Positions 16,250-24,596 of a stretch of DNA of 64,000 nt are shown here, one piece after another. The translations under genes were made by a program, and so were the position numbers. Source of the DNA: Amycolatopsis solani (GTDB lineage: Bacteria > Actinomycetota > Actinomycetes > Mycobacteriales > Pseudonocardiaceae); contig NZ_JAWQJT010000002.1 in the NCBI RefSeq assembly GCF_033441515.1, positions 186,001-250,000 of the forward strand, given 5' to 3'. Position 1 is the first letter of the stretch; every line of letters starts with the position of its first letter. Under the pieces are notes generated by a model. The model saw only the letters and a program-made list of their open reading frames with translations, did not search any database and was not told the origin of the DNA.

Positions 16250-16721
16250 GCAGGCGGATCCGCGCGAGCAGGTCCGCGGTCGTCGTTTCGCAGAGCTCCG
16301 CCAGGTGATCGAGGGCGGGCCGGTCCAGGTGCACCTCGTGCGGGGCGCCCGTCGTCCGGCACTCGGCCAGCCTGCCCTCGGCCCAGCGGCGGAACGGCGC
16401 CAGGTCTTCATGCCCGGCGCAGGCGACCCGGCGCAGGTCGATCCGGACGCCGCCGGACAGGGTGCCGAAAGTGCCGAAGTAACGCCGTCCGACGCGGGCC
16501 AGCAGGGCTTCGGGGGACTCCTCCAGCGCCACGCACAGCTCGACCAGGCGGACGACCGAGCACTGCCGCGTGCCGAGCTCGTAGGTGGCGAGCGTCTGCA
16601 GCGAGAGATCGCTGTGCAGCCGGTGGTTGAGGTCGCGGCGCGTCAGGCCGCGCTCCTCGCGCAGCCGGCGGAGCTCCTCGCCGAGCATGCGCTGGTAGGC
16701 ACCGGCATCCAGCTGCACCAT
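16242..16721 (-). CDS. BldD-like XRE regulator lacking the c-di-GMP signature
   Basis: 159 residues. HTH at about 13-76 (EELRRLREERGLTRRDLNHR... TYELGTRQCSVVRLVELCVAL) and a C-terminal domain at 92-157 (VRIDLRRVACAGHEDLAPFRRWAEG...RPALDHLAELCETTTADLLARI). This layout matches BldD, the c-di-GMP-controlled developmental regulator. In BldD the ligand is held by RGD-x8-RQDD; here the aligned positions read R122-T-T and D133-R-P-A, so the dimerisation signature is lost. ATG with GAGGAGCG just upstream. It diverges from the GGDEF-EAL gene at 16866. Confidence 0.75.
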   Translation of the reverse strand: MVQLDAGAYQRMLGEELRRLREERGLTRRDLNHRLHSDLSLQTLATYELGTRQCSVVRLVELCVALEESPEALLARVGRRYFGTFGTLSGGVRIDLRRVACAGHEDLAPFRRWAEGRLAECRTTGAPHEVHLDRPALDHLAELCETTTADLLARIRLLS

Positions 16722-16865
16722 CGCTCCTCTCGGGCGCGCCTCCACAGCGGCGGGGCGCTCGGACACACTAGCCTTGCCCCTACCCTGGCCCGACGCCGAG
16801 CGGCGCCCGCCAGAGCCGGTGGCCCGCGCCGGCGGAAGCGCACTGGACGAGGAGGTGGCCGAGGG

Positions 16866-18185
16866 GTGCCCGACAGCTCCGCCGCCCTCGACCCGGTGAC
16901 CGGGTGGCCCGGCCGCGCTCGGCTGGAAGCCGGGCTGGCGCCGCTGCTGGCGGCGGAGGCCGGGAACCAGGTCGCTCTGCTCCTGATCGGCCTCGACGGG
17001 TTCGCCGTGGTCCGCGACGGCCTCGGGTTCGACGCGGCCGACGAGCTGCTCGCAGGCGTGGCGCGGACGCTCGAGGCGATCTTCCGCGACCGCCGTCCGC
17101 TGCTCGCGGTGCTCCCCGGTGACGTGTTCGCGGTCGCGCTGCCGGGCGAGCACGACGAGACGTCGGCCGGGGAACTGGCGGAGTCGGTGATCGCCGCGCT
17201 CGGCCGGCCGTCCTATGTGGACGGATTGGGCGTGGGGATCAGCGCGAGCGTCGGCGTTTTCCTCGTCGGCACGCAGAAGGCGCTCCCGGCGGAAGCGATC
17301 CGGTCGGCGCAGGTCGCGCTGCGCCGGGCGAAGGAACTCGGGCAGACGCGGTGGGTGCGGTTCGACCCGGTGGCCGGGCACGCGGACGCCGGGCGGTACC
17401 GCCTCGCGTGCGGCATCGCGGGGGCGCTGGCCTCCGGGGAGATGGCGGTCGCGTACCGTCCGCACGTCGTGCTGCCGGACGGCGCGATCATCACCTCGCT
17501 GAACGCCGTGCTGCGCTGGCGCCACCCCGAGCTGGGCGAACTGCGGCCCGAGGAGTTCTACCCGCTCGCCGAGACGACCGGCATGACGGTCGCGCTCGGC
17601 CGGCACCTGCTGACCGAGGCGCTGCGCACCGCCGGGGAGTGGCGGGCCCGGTTCGGCGACGCCGCGCCGATGGTCTGCCTGACCCTGCCGCGCCGGATGG
17701 CGATCGACGGCGATCTCGTGCGCTTCGTCGGCCAGGAGCTCGACCGCAACGGACTGACGCACCGGCACCTCATGCTCTGCACGGACGGCCCTTCGCTGCT
17801 GGACGACCGGGGCGACCTGCTCGGCTCCCTCGGCGAGCTGGCCCGGGCCGGCGTGGTGTTCGTCGTCCACGTCACCGGGCTGCCCGAACTGGAGCTGCTG
17901 CCCGCCCTCGACGTGCCCGCGCCCGCCGTGCTGCTCACCGGCGCCGTCATCGACGCGCTGGAGGTCGACGACCCGCCGGCGCAGGCCGTGCGCACCATCC
18001 GGCAGCTGGTCGAGCGCGCCGGAGAACTCGGGATCAAGGTCGGCGCGCTCGGGGTGCCCTCCCAGGAGCACGCGGAACTGCTGTTCGGCCTCGGGGTGGT
18101 CGTCGCGTCCGGGCCGTACCTGCCGACGTACGCGACCGGCGCGGAAGCCGAGACGTGGGTCGGCCGCACCTTCCCGATGGGGTGA
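16866..18185 (+). CDS. Degenerate GGDEF-EAL domain protein
   Basis: 439 residues, cytoplasmic, with no membrane segment. Residues 8-170 are GGDEF-like (DPVTGWPGRARLEAGL; LLLIGLDGFAVVRDGLGFDAADELL), but the signature GGDEF reads LPGDVF at 93-98. Residues 185-435 are EAL-like (VAYRPHVVLPDG... LRWRHPELGELRPEEFYPLAETTG), but the signature E-A-L reads N-A-V. Both c-di-GMP synthesis and hydrolysis are probably lost; it may be a c-di-GMP sensor or scaffold. GTG start. It diverges from the BldD-like gene, so the two may work together (inference). Confidence 0.82.
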   Translation: MPDSSAALDPVTGWPGRARLEAGLAPLLAAEAGNQVALLLIGLDGFAVVRDGLGFDAADELLAGVARTLEAIFRDRRPLLAVLPGDVFAVALPGEHDETSAGELAESVIAALGRPSYVDGLGVGISASVGVFLVGTQKALPAEAIRSAQVALRRAKELGQTRWVRFDPVAGHADAGRYRLACGIAGALASGEMAVAYRPHVVLPDGAIITSLNAVLRWRHPELGELRPEEFYPLAETTGMTVALGRHLLTEALRTAGEWRARFGDAAPMVCLTLPRRMAIDGDLVRFVGQELDRNGLTHRHLMLCTDGPSLLDDRGDLLGSLGELARAGVVFVVHVTGLPELELLPALDVPAPAVLLTGAVIDALEVDDPPAQAVRTIRQLVERAGELGIKVGALGVPSQEHAELLFGLGVVVASGPYLPTYATGAEAETWVGRTFPMG

Positions 18186-18197
18186 TGCGGGGAGCCG

Positions 18198-18225
18198 GCG
18201 GCCCGAGACCGAGATCCCGGGCCGC
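18198..18225. terminator. Hairpin between convergent genes
   Basis: GCGGCCCG (18198-18205) pairs with CGGGCCGC (18218-18225) around a 12 nt loop, 13 bp after the GGDEF-EAL stop and before the end of the convergent KAS III-like gene. Confidence 0.5.
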
Positions 18226-18250
18226 ACTCACGACAGCCACGCGGGACTGC

Positions 18251-19288
18251 TCACCCGGGTGCTGGACCGAGCTGCAGGACCACCGCCGTCCACGTCATGC
18301 CCACGCCGATGCCCAGCAGTAGCACGTGGTCGCCCGGGCCGGCTTCGCCCGTGCGTAGCAGGTGCTCGAGCGCCACGATCTGGTCGCTGGCGCCCAGGTG
18401 GCCGACCCGCAGGCCGAGCTCGGTCATCGTGCGCTGCTCGGGAATGCCGAGCGGGCGCAGGATCTGCGTGTGCACCAGGCGGCGGCCGTAGTGCGGGGCG
18501 CAGATCCGGGCGATGTCGGGCAGGTCGATGCCCGCGTCGGCCAGCGCGGTCTTCACCACGGTCGTGACGCCGTCGGCGTTGCGGCTGTCGACGTGCGCCG
18601 GGCCGCCGTGCCGGCCGAGCCACTGGCGCTTGCGGCTGCGGATGTCGAGCGACTGGTGCGCGGTGATGCTGGCCGGGCGGAACGGCTCGTTGCCGCGCTG
18701 CAGGCCTTCCAGTGACGGGTCGGTGTAGGAGGCGATCGCGCGGATCCGCGCCAGGCCCGGCCGCCGGGAGAGCACGACCGCGCTGCCGGCGTCGCCGTAG
18801 ACGATGCCCGTGTCGGTGGTCCAGTGCGGGAAGCCGGGCGCGCCGAAGCGGTCGCCTGCGGTGATCAGCGCGGCGTCGTGGTCGGGGCGGCCGCGCAGCA
18901 CGCTCACCGCGACGTCCAGCCCGGCCACCACGCTGTTGCTCATCGCGCCGAGTTCGAGCGTGAGCCCCGGGCCGGCGCCGACGCCGAGCTGGTCGCGCAC
19001 GTAGGACGCGGCGTGCCAGAAGTCGATGCCGGAGTGGTAGATCCCGGCGTGCAGGCACAGCGTCGGCCAGATCGGCATGCCGCCCGTGGTTTCCGCCTGG
19101 CGCAGGGCTTCGCGCCCCGCGCGCACGGCCAGTTCGGGGCCGGGCAGCCCGGCGACGGCGGTGGAAAGCTGGCCGGTCCGGCCGGCGTCGTCGGCGGTGA
19201 ACTCGCCGGCCGCCAGCGAGACGGCGACCGGGGTCAGCGCCCCGACGTCGGTGCCGATCCCGTTGAGGTGCAGGTCATCCACGCGCAT
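18251..19288 (-). CDS. KAS III-family protein with catalytic Cys replaced by Ser
   Basis: 345 residues, thiolase fold of the 3-oxoacyl-ACP synthase III group, close to acyltransferase-type members from actinomycete biosynthetic clusters (VDDLHLNGIGTDVG; LHAGIYHSGIDFW; AGDRFGAPGFPHW; VGHLGASDQIVALEHLL). In relatives the nucleophile lies in 'RQGCNG'; here the aligned stretch is GAMSNS at 114-119, with Ser117 in place of Cys. A His (APHYGRR) is kept. It cannot be a normal condensing enzyme; acyl transfer by Ser or a non-catalytic role is possible. It overlaps the small gene upstream by 14 bp. Confidence 0.8.
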   Translation of the reverse strand: MRVDDLHLNGIGTDVGALTPVAVSLAAGEFTADDAGRTGQLSTAVAGLPGPELAVRAGREALRQAETTGGMPIWPTLCLHAGIYHSGIDFWHAASYVRDQLGVGAGPGLTLELGAMSNSVVAGLDVAVSVLRGRPDHDAALITAGDRFGAPGFPHWTTDTGIVYGDAGSAVVLSRRPGLARIRAIASYTDPSLEGLQRGNEPFRPASITAHQSLDIRSRKRQWLGRHGGPAHVDSRNADGVTTVVKTALADAGIDLPDIARICAPHYGRRLVHTQILRPLGIPEQRTMTELGLRVGHLGASDQIVALEHLLRTGEAGPGDHVLLLGIGVGMTWTAVVLQLGPAPG

Positions 19289-19571
19289 CGGAGGCCACCT
19301 CCGGCAGCACGGCTTCGATCTCCGACAGCGTGTCGTCGAGGTGGAGCGGGGGAGCGGACGCGCACCCGGCGGCGGCGAGCTCGGCGGCGACGGCTCCGGC
19401 GCTTCCCCCGGCGAACCGGTGGAAACCCGCGAAGCAGGCCGGGCCGGCGCCCGGAACGGCGATGGCCAGGTGCGCCCAGCCGGTCTCGCGGTCCCACCGC
19501 ACGATCAGCCGGGTGGGCCCGGTGACGGTGTGGGTCTCGCGCAGCACCTGTGTCAACGTCGTGGCGGTCAA
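19275..19571 (-). CDS. Small hypothetical partner of the KAS III-like protein
   Basis: 98 residues, not recognised. Compact alpha/beta pattern: RLIVRWDRETGWAHLAIAV, then GPACFAGFHRFAGGSAGAV, and an acidic end LHLDDTLSEIEAVLPEVASD. TTG start chosen for the Shine-Dalgarno AAGGAAG four bases upstream; no ATG or GTG fits. Its 3' end overlaps the KAS III-like start, so the two are translated together and probably act together. Confidence 0.6.
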   Translation of the reverse strand: MTATTLTQVLRETHTVTGPTRLIVRWDRETGWAHLAIAVPGAGPACFAGFHRFAGGSAGAVAAELAAAGCASAPPLHLDDTLSEIEAVLPEVASDARG

Positions 19572-20131
19572 GCAACTTCCTTTCGGCACGGCAAAACAGC
19601 GCGCACCACGGGGCACGCGCCGGCTCGAGGATGGGTGGGGACGCGTCGTCGGGCCCCTGGGAACGCCGGAAAACCTACCGTGATGATCACGCGCGGTCAG
19701 CCCCACCCCGATACACAGAGTGATCAGCTCGACTGCTACGGGAAGCGTTTTGTTCGAAACAGCCGGGTTTTCGCGGAAGCGGATCATGAGGATCCTTCGG
19801 GTGTTGCTCACTCTGGGTAGCGGCAGCGCTGGAAGCGTTTCGAGTCCGCGGGTGCGTCGGTTCCCGGCGGGTTTTCCACGGTGTACCGGTCCGAGGGCCT
19901 GCATGTGCAGGCGCAGGTGCTGGGTACCCAGTGTGTTTTCGATTGCTGCGTTGTGGTGAACGCTCGCGGGTGTGGCGCGGACCGGATGCCCCGGACGAGT
20001 GGAAGTCCGGGCACGGAACGGAAATTGCGCGTTTGATCACCGCGATGCTTTGCCGGGCGGTCGTTTTCGCTCACCGGTGCGCTGGGTCAGGATGGCGTGG
20101 TCCGTTCCACCGAGATCGAGGAGTGATGACG
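19572..20131. other. 560 bp divergent intergenic region
   Basis: Lower G+C than its surroundings and no supported gene. It contains the 13 bp palindrome CGTGATGATCACG (19679-19691) and ATACACAGAGTGA (19711-19723). The latter fits the published BldD operator core ACnC(A/T)GnGT fully and the extended consensus except for its first T. Confidence 0.4.
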
Positions 20132-20584
20132 ATGAACGTCCGCACCCGGCTGGCGGCCGCGGCGATGGTGGCCGTGGCCCTTTCCGTCACCGGCACCGCG
20201 GCCGCGGCCGCCGCACCGGCGAGTTCGGCCGCGCACACGAAGGCGGCCGTGCAGCAGATCCGCGAGAACCTCGCCCGCGCCGCCCGCACCGGCGACGTGC
20301 GGCTCGCCCACCGCCAGCTCGCGCGGCTGAGCGCCGAACTGACGTCCCTCGAGTCCACCCGGCCGGCGGCACCGGCACTGCGGGACGCCCAGCGGAAGAC
20401 CCGCGACGCCCTTTCGGCCTTCCCGCCGGGCCTGCCGACCCCGGACGCGCTCACCGCGGCCCTGCAGGGTCTGCTGGCGAGCCTGGCCGCGTTGATCAGT
20501 GGCCTGCTCGGTGGGCCGGGCGTGCCCACGGTGCCGACCTTGCCGACGCTGCCGACCTTGCCCACGCTGCCGGCGGTCGGCTGA
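20132..20584 (+). CDS. Small secreted protein with Pro-Thr-Leu tail
   Basis: 150 residues. Sec signal peptide of about 28 residues ending in an Ala run (VTGTAAAAAAPA), a charged helical middle (HTKAAVQQIRENLARAARTGDVRLAHRQ..., ELTSLES), a Gly/Leu-rich segment ALQGLLASLAALISGLLGG, and a C-terminal run of PTLPT repeats. ATG 20132 is preferred to ATG 20126 because GAGGAG would be too close to the latter. Function unknown; the hydrophobic segment plus Pro-rich tail suggest cell-surface association. Confidence 0.65.
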   Translation: MNVRTRLAAAAMVAVALSVTGTAAAAAAPASSAAHTKAAVQQIRENLARAARTGDVRLAHRQLARLSAELTSLESTRPAAPALRDAQRKTRDALSAFPPGLPTPDALTAALQGLLASLAALISGLLGGPGVPTVPTLPTLPTLPTLPAVG

Positions 20585-20656
20585 CGACGATGGCCACGCC
20601 GCCGCGGCCGGGGCGCCCCACCGGCCGCGGCGGCGCCTTGCGCGAGGAGATCCCGC

Positions 20657-21592
20657 ATGACTTCGAGACTATCGGCGGTGCTGTTGTGCGCGGTGTTCGC
20701 AGCACCCGCCCCGGCAGCCGCAGCGCAGCCGCCGCTCGTCGCGGCCCCGGAACGGTTGCTGGCTCAAGACTTCCCCGACCCCTCCGTCGTCCGCGTGGCC
20801 GAGGGCTACCTCGCCTTCGCGACCACCGGACCGGCCGGTTCCGTCCCGATGGCCGCCGCCGGGGACGCCACCGGTCCGTGGCGGGTCGTCGGCGACCCCC
20901 TGAGCTCCCCGCCTTCCTGGGCGGTGCCCGGGACCCAGTACTGGGCGCCCGACGTTTCTCCCCGCGCCGACGGCAGCTGGCTGATGTACTTCTCGGCGAC
21001 CGACGCCGGGCGCGCCGTGATGTGCGTGGGCGCGGCCGTCGCCGCGGACGTGCGGGGCCCCTACCGGCCCGTCGGCGACCGGCCGCTGGTCTGCCCGCCT
21101 CAGGACGGAAGTGACATCGACCCGCAGGGCTTCACCGACGCCGACGGCACCCGGTACCTGCTCTACAAGAGCCTGCACGGCAACGGACCCCCTTCGACGC
21201 TGTGGCTGCAGCAGGTCGATCCGACCGGCCTCACCGCCGTCGGCGGCCGGAAACCCCTGCTGCGCGTCGACTCGCCGGCGGAGAAGGGCGTCATCGAAGC
21301 TCCCTGCCTCGTCAAGACCGGCGGCGGGTACACGCTGCTCTACTCGGCCGGGACTTTCACCGACGAGACCTACCACACGGCGTACGCGACCGCGTCGGCA
21401 CTGACCGGGCCCTACCGCAAGGCGGGCGACCTGCTCACCACGGCCGGCCTCGGCGGGACGGTCGACGGGCCGGGCGGTGCGGCCGTCGCCGACGGGCGGA
21501 TCTACTTCCACGGCTGGCTCGGCGGCCGGAAAGCACGTGCGCTCTACTCGCTGCCGATCCGGTTCGACGGGACGGAACCCGTCCTCGGCTGA
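20657..21592 (+). CDS. Secreted GH43-like glycoside hydrolase
   Basis: 311 residues with a signal peptide ending AAPAPAAAAQ. Five-bladed propeller pattern of family 43/62/117 (clan GH-F): AQDFPDPSVVRVAEGYLAFAT provides the general-base Asp, DIDPQGFTDADGTRYLLY the second Asp and GVIEAPCLVKTGGGYTLLYS the acid Glu. Members act on arabinan or xylan side chains outside the cell. It ends 49 bp inside the convergent methyltransferase gene, at the left edge of the polysaccharide locus, so it could also trim the organism's own polymer (speculative). Confidence 0.85.
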   Translation: MTSRLSAVLLCAVFAAPAPAAAAQPPLVAAPERLLAQDFPDPSVVRVAEGYLAFATTGPAGSVPMAAAGDATGPWRVVGDPLSSPPSWAVPGTQYWAPDVSPRADGSWLMYFSATDAGRAVMCVGAAVAADVRGPYRPVGDRPLVCPPQDGSDIDPQGFTDADGTRYLLYKSLHGNGPPSTLWLQQVDPTGLTAVGGRKPLLRVDSPAEKGVIEAPCLVKTGGGYTLLYSAGTFTDETYHTAYATASALTGPYRKAGDLLTTAGLGGTVDGPGGAAVADGRIYFHGWLGGRKARALYSLPIRFDGTEPVLG

Positions 21593-22398
21593 GGCCGCGC
21601 GCCGGTCGCGACGAGGCCGAACGTCGTGGGCGGCCCGAACCGCTCGCCCAGCCACTGCAGCGGGCCCGCCTGGGTGGACCAGTACCGGTCGACGCGGACG
21701 GCGGAAAAGCGTTCCCGCAGCAGCTTTTCGAGCGCGTCTTCGTCGACGCCCAGCCGCACGACGTGGTATTCGACGCTGTCGCCGGGGAAGCTGTCGTCGT
21801 AGGCGCCCCGCAGGCGCCGGGACAGGGACGCGAGCCCGCGGGCGCGGTCCGGCCGGCCCAGCCGCCACGTCAGGTACGCGCCGCGGTCGACCAGGCGGGA
21901 CACCCGGCTGCGGCGCGGGTACCACAGCGGGTCCTGGTAGCTCACGAACGCGCCACCGGGCGCGAGCTGCGCGGTGTACTGGCCTACCGCGGCCAGGTAG
22001 TCCGGGATGTGGTGCAGCACGGACAGGCAGAGCACGACGTCGAACGTGCCGAGCGCGGCCGCCGCGGTGCCGTCCGGGTCGGGGCGCACGTGCACGTTCG
22101 CGTTGTACCGGAACCGGTCCGCGAGCCGGGTCGCGCTGTCCTGGCTCAGCTCCGTCACCCAGACCTCGGCGCCGAGCGCCGCGATGTGGTCGGTGAAGGT
22201 GCCGTGCCCGGCGCCGACTTCGAGGACGCGGCAGTGGCCCCAGCGGGCCAGCACCTCGCGCACGACGTCCCGGCACGCCTCGACGACCCGCCCGTGCAGG
22301 CCGCGGTGACGCAGGTGCGGCGAGCCCGCGGTGTAGTCGAACCCGGCGTGGTGGGCCACACTTTGGTGGCGCGCCACGGGTTCCGGGATGCTCGTCAC
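21544..22398 (-). CDS. Class I SAM-dependent methyltransferase
   Basis: 284 residues. SAM-binding motif CRVLEVGAGHGTFTDHIAALG, acidic loop LCLSVLHHIPDYLAAV, and a later YHVVRLGVDEDALEKLLRERF. The GTG start has AAGGAG upstream. It probably methylates a sugar or lipid-linked intermediate made by the neighbouring polysaccharide genes (inference). Divergent from the acyltransferase gene at 22435. Confidence 0.85.
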   Translation of the reverse strand: MTSIPEPVARHQSVAHHAGFDYTAGSPHLRHRGLHGRVVEACRDVVREVLARWGHCRVLEVGAGHGTFTDHIAALGAEVWVTELSQDSATRLADRFRYNANVHVRPDPDGTAAAALGTFDVVLCLSVLHHIPDYLAAVGQYTAQLAPGGAFVSYQDPLWYPRRSRVSRLVDRGAYLTWRLGRPDRARGLASLSRRLRGAYDDSFPGDSVEYHVVRLGVDEDALEKLLRERFSAVRVDRYWSTQAGPLQWLGERFGPPTTFGLVATGARPQPRTGSVPSNRIGSE

Positions 22399-22434
22399 GA
22401 GTCTGCTCCTTACTCTCGGGTGCGAGGAGGTCGG

Positions 22435-22983
22435 ATGCGCGCTTTCCGTGCGGTGTGGGCCGCGGACCTCGCGGCGGCCGCCGGCCGTCCCGTGCGGTCG
22501 CCGGTGCGGGTGCTGTGGCTGCTGCTGTCCAGACCCGGTGTGCTGGCCGTGTTGCTCCTGCGCGTGCAGGAAACGCTGTACGCGCACCGGGTCCTGCGGC
22601 CGGGCGCGTACCTCGTGCGCGGGTTCACGCACGCGCTGACCGGCGCCGACTTCGTACCCGGTTGCCGGATCGGGCCCGGGCTGCGGCTCGAGCACCCCGG
22701 CGGGGTCGTGTTCGGCGCGGGCGCGGTGCTCGGCCCGGACGGGTTCGTGTGCCAGCGCGTGACGCTCGGCGAGCGCCTCGGCGACCGCGAAGGGCACGCC
22801 TACCCCGTCGTCGGCTCGGGCGTGTTCCTCGGGGCCGGCGCGACGCTCCTGGGCGGCGTGCGCGTCGGCGACGGGGCCAGCGTCGGGGCCGGTGCCGTGG
22901 TGCTGACCGACGTCCCGCCCGGCGCGCTCGCCGTCGGCGTCCCCGCTCACGCCGTCCCCGCGAAGCCGAACAGCGAGTTGTAG
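22435..22983 (+). CDS. CysE/WcaB-like hexapeptide acyltransferase
   Basis: 182 residues. Helical N-terminus (VWAADLAAAAGRPVRSPVRVLW) followed by a left-handed beta helix built from repeats such as GCRIGPGLRLEHPGGVVFGAGAVLG and GVRVGDGASVGAGAVVLTDVP, ending GVPAHAVPAK. This is the serine O-acetyltransferase-like group that includes exopolysaccharide acetyltransferases. Position in the polysaccharide locus favours sugar acetylation rather than cysteine synthesis. Its last 37 bp overlap the convergent FkbM gene. Confidence 0.82.
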   Translation: MRAFRAVWAADLAAAAGRPVRSPVRVLWLLLSRPGVLAVLLLRVQETLYAHRVLRPGAYLVRGFTHALTGADFVPGCRIGPGLRLEHPGGVVFGAGAVLGPDGFVCQRVTLGERLGDREGHAYPVVGSGVFLGAGATLLGGVRVGDGASVGAGAVVLTDVPPGALAVGVPAHAVPAKPNSEL

Positions 22984-23780
22984 GGGAGCAGGCTCGCGCG
23001 GGGCCGCCGCCGGTAACCCCACGGCGCCAGAACAGCTTCGACGGCCGAGACCGCGGCCGCGCCCGGGGTTTCCACCAGCAGGACCGGGTGGTCGCGCCGC
23101 AGCACGCGTTCCGCGCCGCGCAGCACGTCCGGCTCGGCGCCTTCGACGTCGACCTTGACCGCGTCCACCCGCGGCTGCCCGGCGCGGTCCCACTCATCGT
23201 CCACTGTGGTCACCGGGCAGACGACGGACGGGCCCGCTCCCTCGGCCCGGTGCGCGAACGCGCTGTCCACTGTGGACGTGAACGGGACGGTCCCGGTGGC
23301 GCGCCCGGCCGCGGCGCGCACGACGCGGACGTTGTCCCGGCCCGCCCGGCGGACGTTCGCGGCCAGCCGGTCCGCCGTCGCGGGCAGGGGTTCGAACGCC
23401 CACACGCGGGCCGACGGCCGGTGAGCCGCCAGCATCAGCGTGAACCAGCCGATGTTCGCACCGACGTCGAGGAACAGCCCGCCCGGCCGGAGCGCCTCGG
23501 CCAGCGCCTCGACCTCGCCGTGCTCGTACCCCGCGGCGATCACCGAGGCGCGGGCCAGCGCGCCCGCCGGGTCCAGGTCGACGTCGACACCGGGCGCGAG
23601 CCTCGCGCGCACCCGCGGCAGGGGACCGCCGGGCAGCAGGCGGTCCAGGACCTTGAGCACCGGCACGTGCACCCGGCCGCCGGTGAGCCGGGCGTGGCAG
23701 CCGGCCAGGCCCAGTGCCGCCCGGGTGCGCAGGCTCCCGCTGCCCGGCCCGACCTCCAGCCGCGGCCGCGGGAGCGTCAC
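22947..23780 (-). CDS. FkbM-family methyltransferase A
   Basis: 277 residues. RPGGLFLDVGANIGWFTLMLA binds SAM; RVWAFEPLPATADRLAANV and VDAVKVDVEGAEPDVLRGAERVL are the FkbM signatures (DVxGxExxVLxGA). FkbM enzymes O-methylate hydroxyls on polyketides or sugars; in a polysaccharide cluster sugar methylation is likely. GTG start overlaps the TGA of the second FkbM gene (GTGA), so the two methyltransferases are translated in tandem. Confidence 0.87.
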   Translation of the reverse strand: MTLPRPRLEVGPGSGSLRTRAALGLAGCHARLTGGRVHVPVLKVLDRLLPGGPLPRVRARLAPGVDVDLDPAGALARASVIAAGYEHGEVEALAEALRPGGLFLDVGANIGWFTLMLAAHRPSARVWAFEPLPATADRLAANVRRAGRDNVRVVRAAAGRATGTVPFTSTVDSAFAHRAEGAGPSVVCPVTTVDDEWDRAGQPRVDAVKVDVEGAEPDVLRGAERVLRRDHPVLLVETPGAAAVSAVEAVLAPWGYRRRPRASLLPYNSLFGFAGTA

Positions 23781-24517
23781 ACCAGGTCCCGCCGGACGAA
23801 GACGCCATCGCACTGCAGCATCCGGCCGGTGCGGGCGTCGCGGAACCCGGGCTCGAGCGACCACACGGCGAACCCGTGGTCGTCGAGGCGGCGCACGACC
23901 TCCTCCATCAGCGGCTGCGCCCCGTAGAGCGGGACCAGCGACAGCTCGGCCTGCACCACGGAGATCGACGGCAGCGTGCGTTCCGCTCCCGCCAGCACTT
24001 CCGCCTCGTAACCCTGGACGTCCATCTTCAGCAGCACCGGTTCGGTGACCTCGCCGCCGAGCAGTTCGTCCACCGTGGTCATCGGGACGTCTTCGTGGCC
24101 GACGCACGCCGACTCCGGCGCCGCGTCGACGTGGGCGGGCAGCATGTCGAGCACCGACGACGAGTAGGAGTTGCCCGCCACGTGGATCGTCACCCGGCCG
24201 GTTTCGCGGCCGAGCGCGGTCCGGACCGCTCGCCAGTCCGCGTCCTCGGTGGTGGCCGCGTGCAGCTTGCCGAACGGCACGGCCAGCGGCTCGCACGAGA
24301 GGATCCGCCCGCGGTACCCGGCGCTGCGCAACAGGCGCGCGTACTGGCCGCTGTTGGCGCCGACGTCCACTACGGACCGGACGCCGAGCGAGTCGCACAG
24401 GCGCACCAGGCGGTGGGCGAACGGGTCACGGGAAACCTCGAAGCCGAACCGGTTGACGGCACGCTTGATGAGCGCGCGCATCGGCGGCGGCACGAGCCGG
24501 GCGAGGTCCTGCGACAT
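23777..24517 (-). CDS. FkbM-family methyltransferase B
   Basis: 246 residues. VRSVVDVGANSGQYARLLRSAGY, ILSCEPLAVPFGKL and VLLKMDVQGYEAEVLAGAERTL are the FkbM motifs; MTTVDELLGG precedes the last. It differs clearly in sequence from its neighbour A, so the pair is not a recent duplication and probably methylates different positions. ATG start in the 79 bp gap to the divergent flippase gene. Confidence 0.88.
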   Translation of the reverse strand: MSQDLARLVPPPMRALIKRAVNRFGFEVSRDPFAHRLVRLCDSLGVRSVVDVGANSGQYARLLRSAGYRGRILSCEPLAVPFGKLHAATTEDADWRAVRTALGRETGRVTIHVAGNSYSSSVLDMLPAHVDAAPESACVGHEDVPMTTVDELLGGEVTEPVLLKMDVQGYEAEVLAGAERTLPSISVVQAELSLVPLYGAQPLMEEVVRRLDDHGFAVWSLEPGFRDARTGRMLQCDGVFVRRDLV

Positions 24518-24596
24518 CCTGCTCCACGTCCTTCGATCCGGCGAAAACCAGCGGCCCGTATCGAAACCTCCTTCGATTCTCGGCAGACTCGGCTGT

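Noticed and set aside
19720..19959. A 79-codon forward frame in the region between the KAS III-like pair and the secreted PTL-tail protein
   Set aside because: Composition is Cys/Arg-rich and irregular, there is no Shine-Dalgarno, and the stretch has the lower G+C of an intergenic region.
18251..21592. A biosynthetic gene cluster around the KAS III-like gene
   Set aside because: No carrier protein, polyketide synthase, NRPS, terpene or tailoring enzyme genes are adjacent; the monooxygenase at 13958 is separated by unrelated transcription units.
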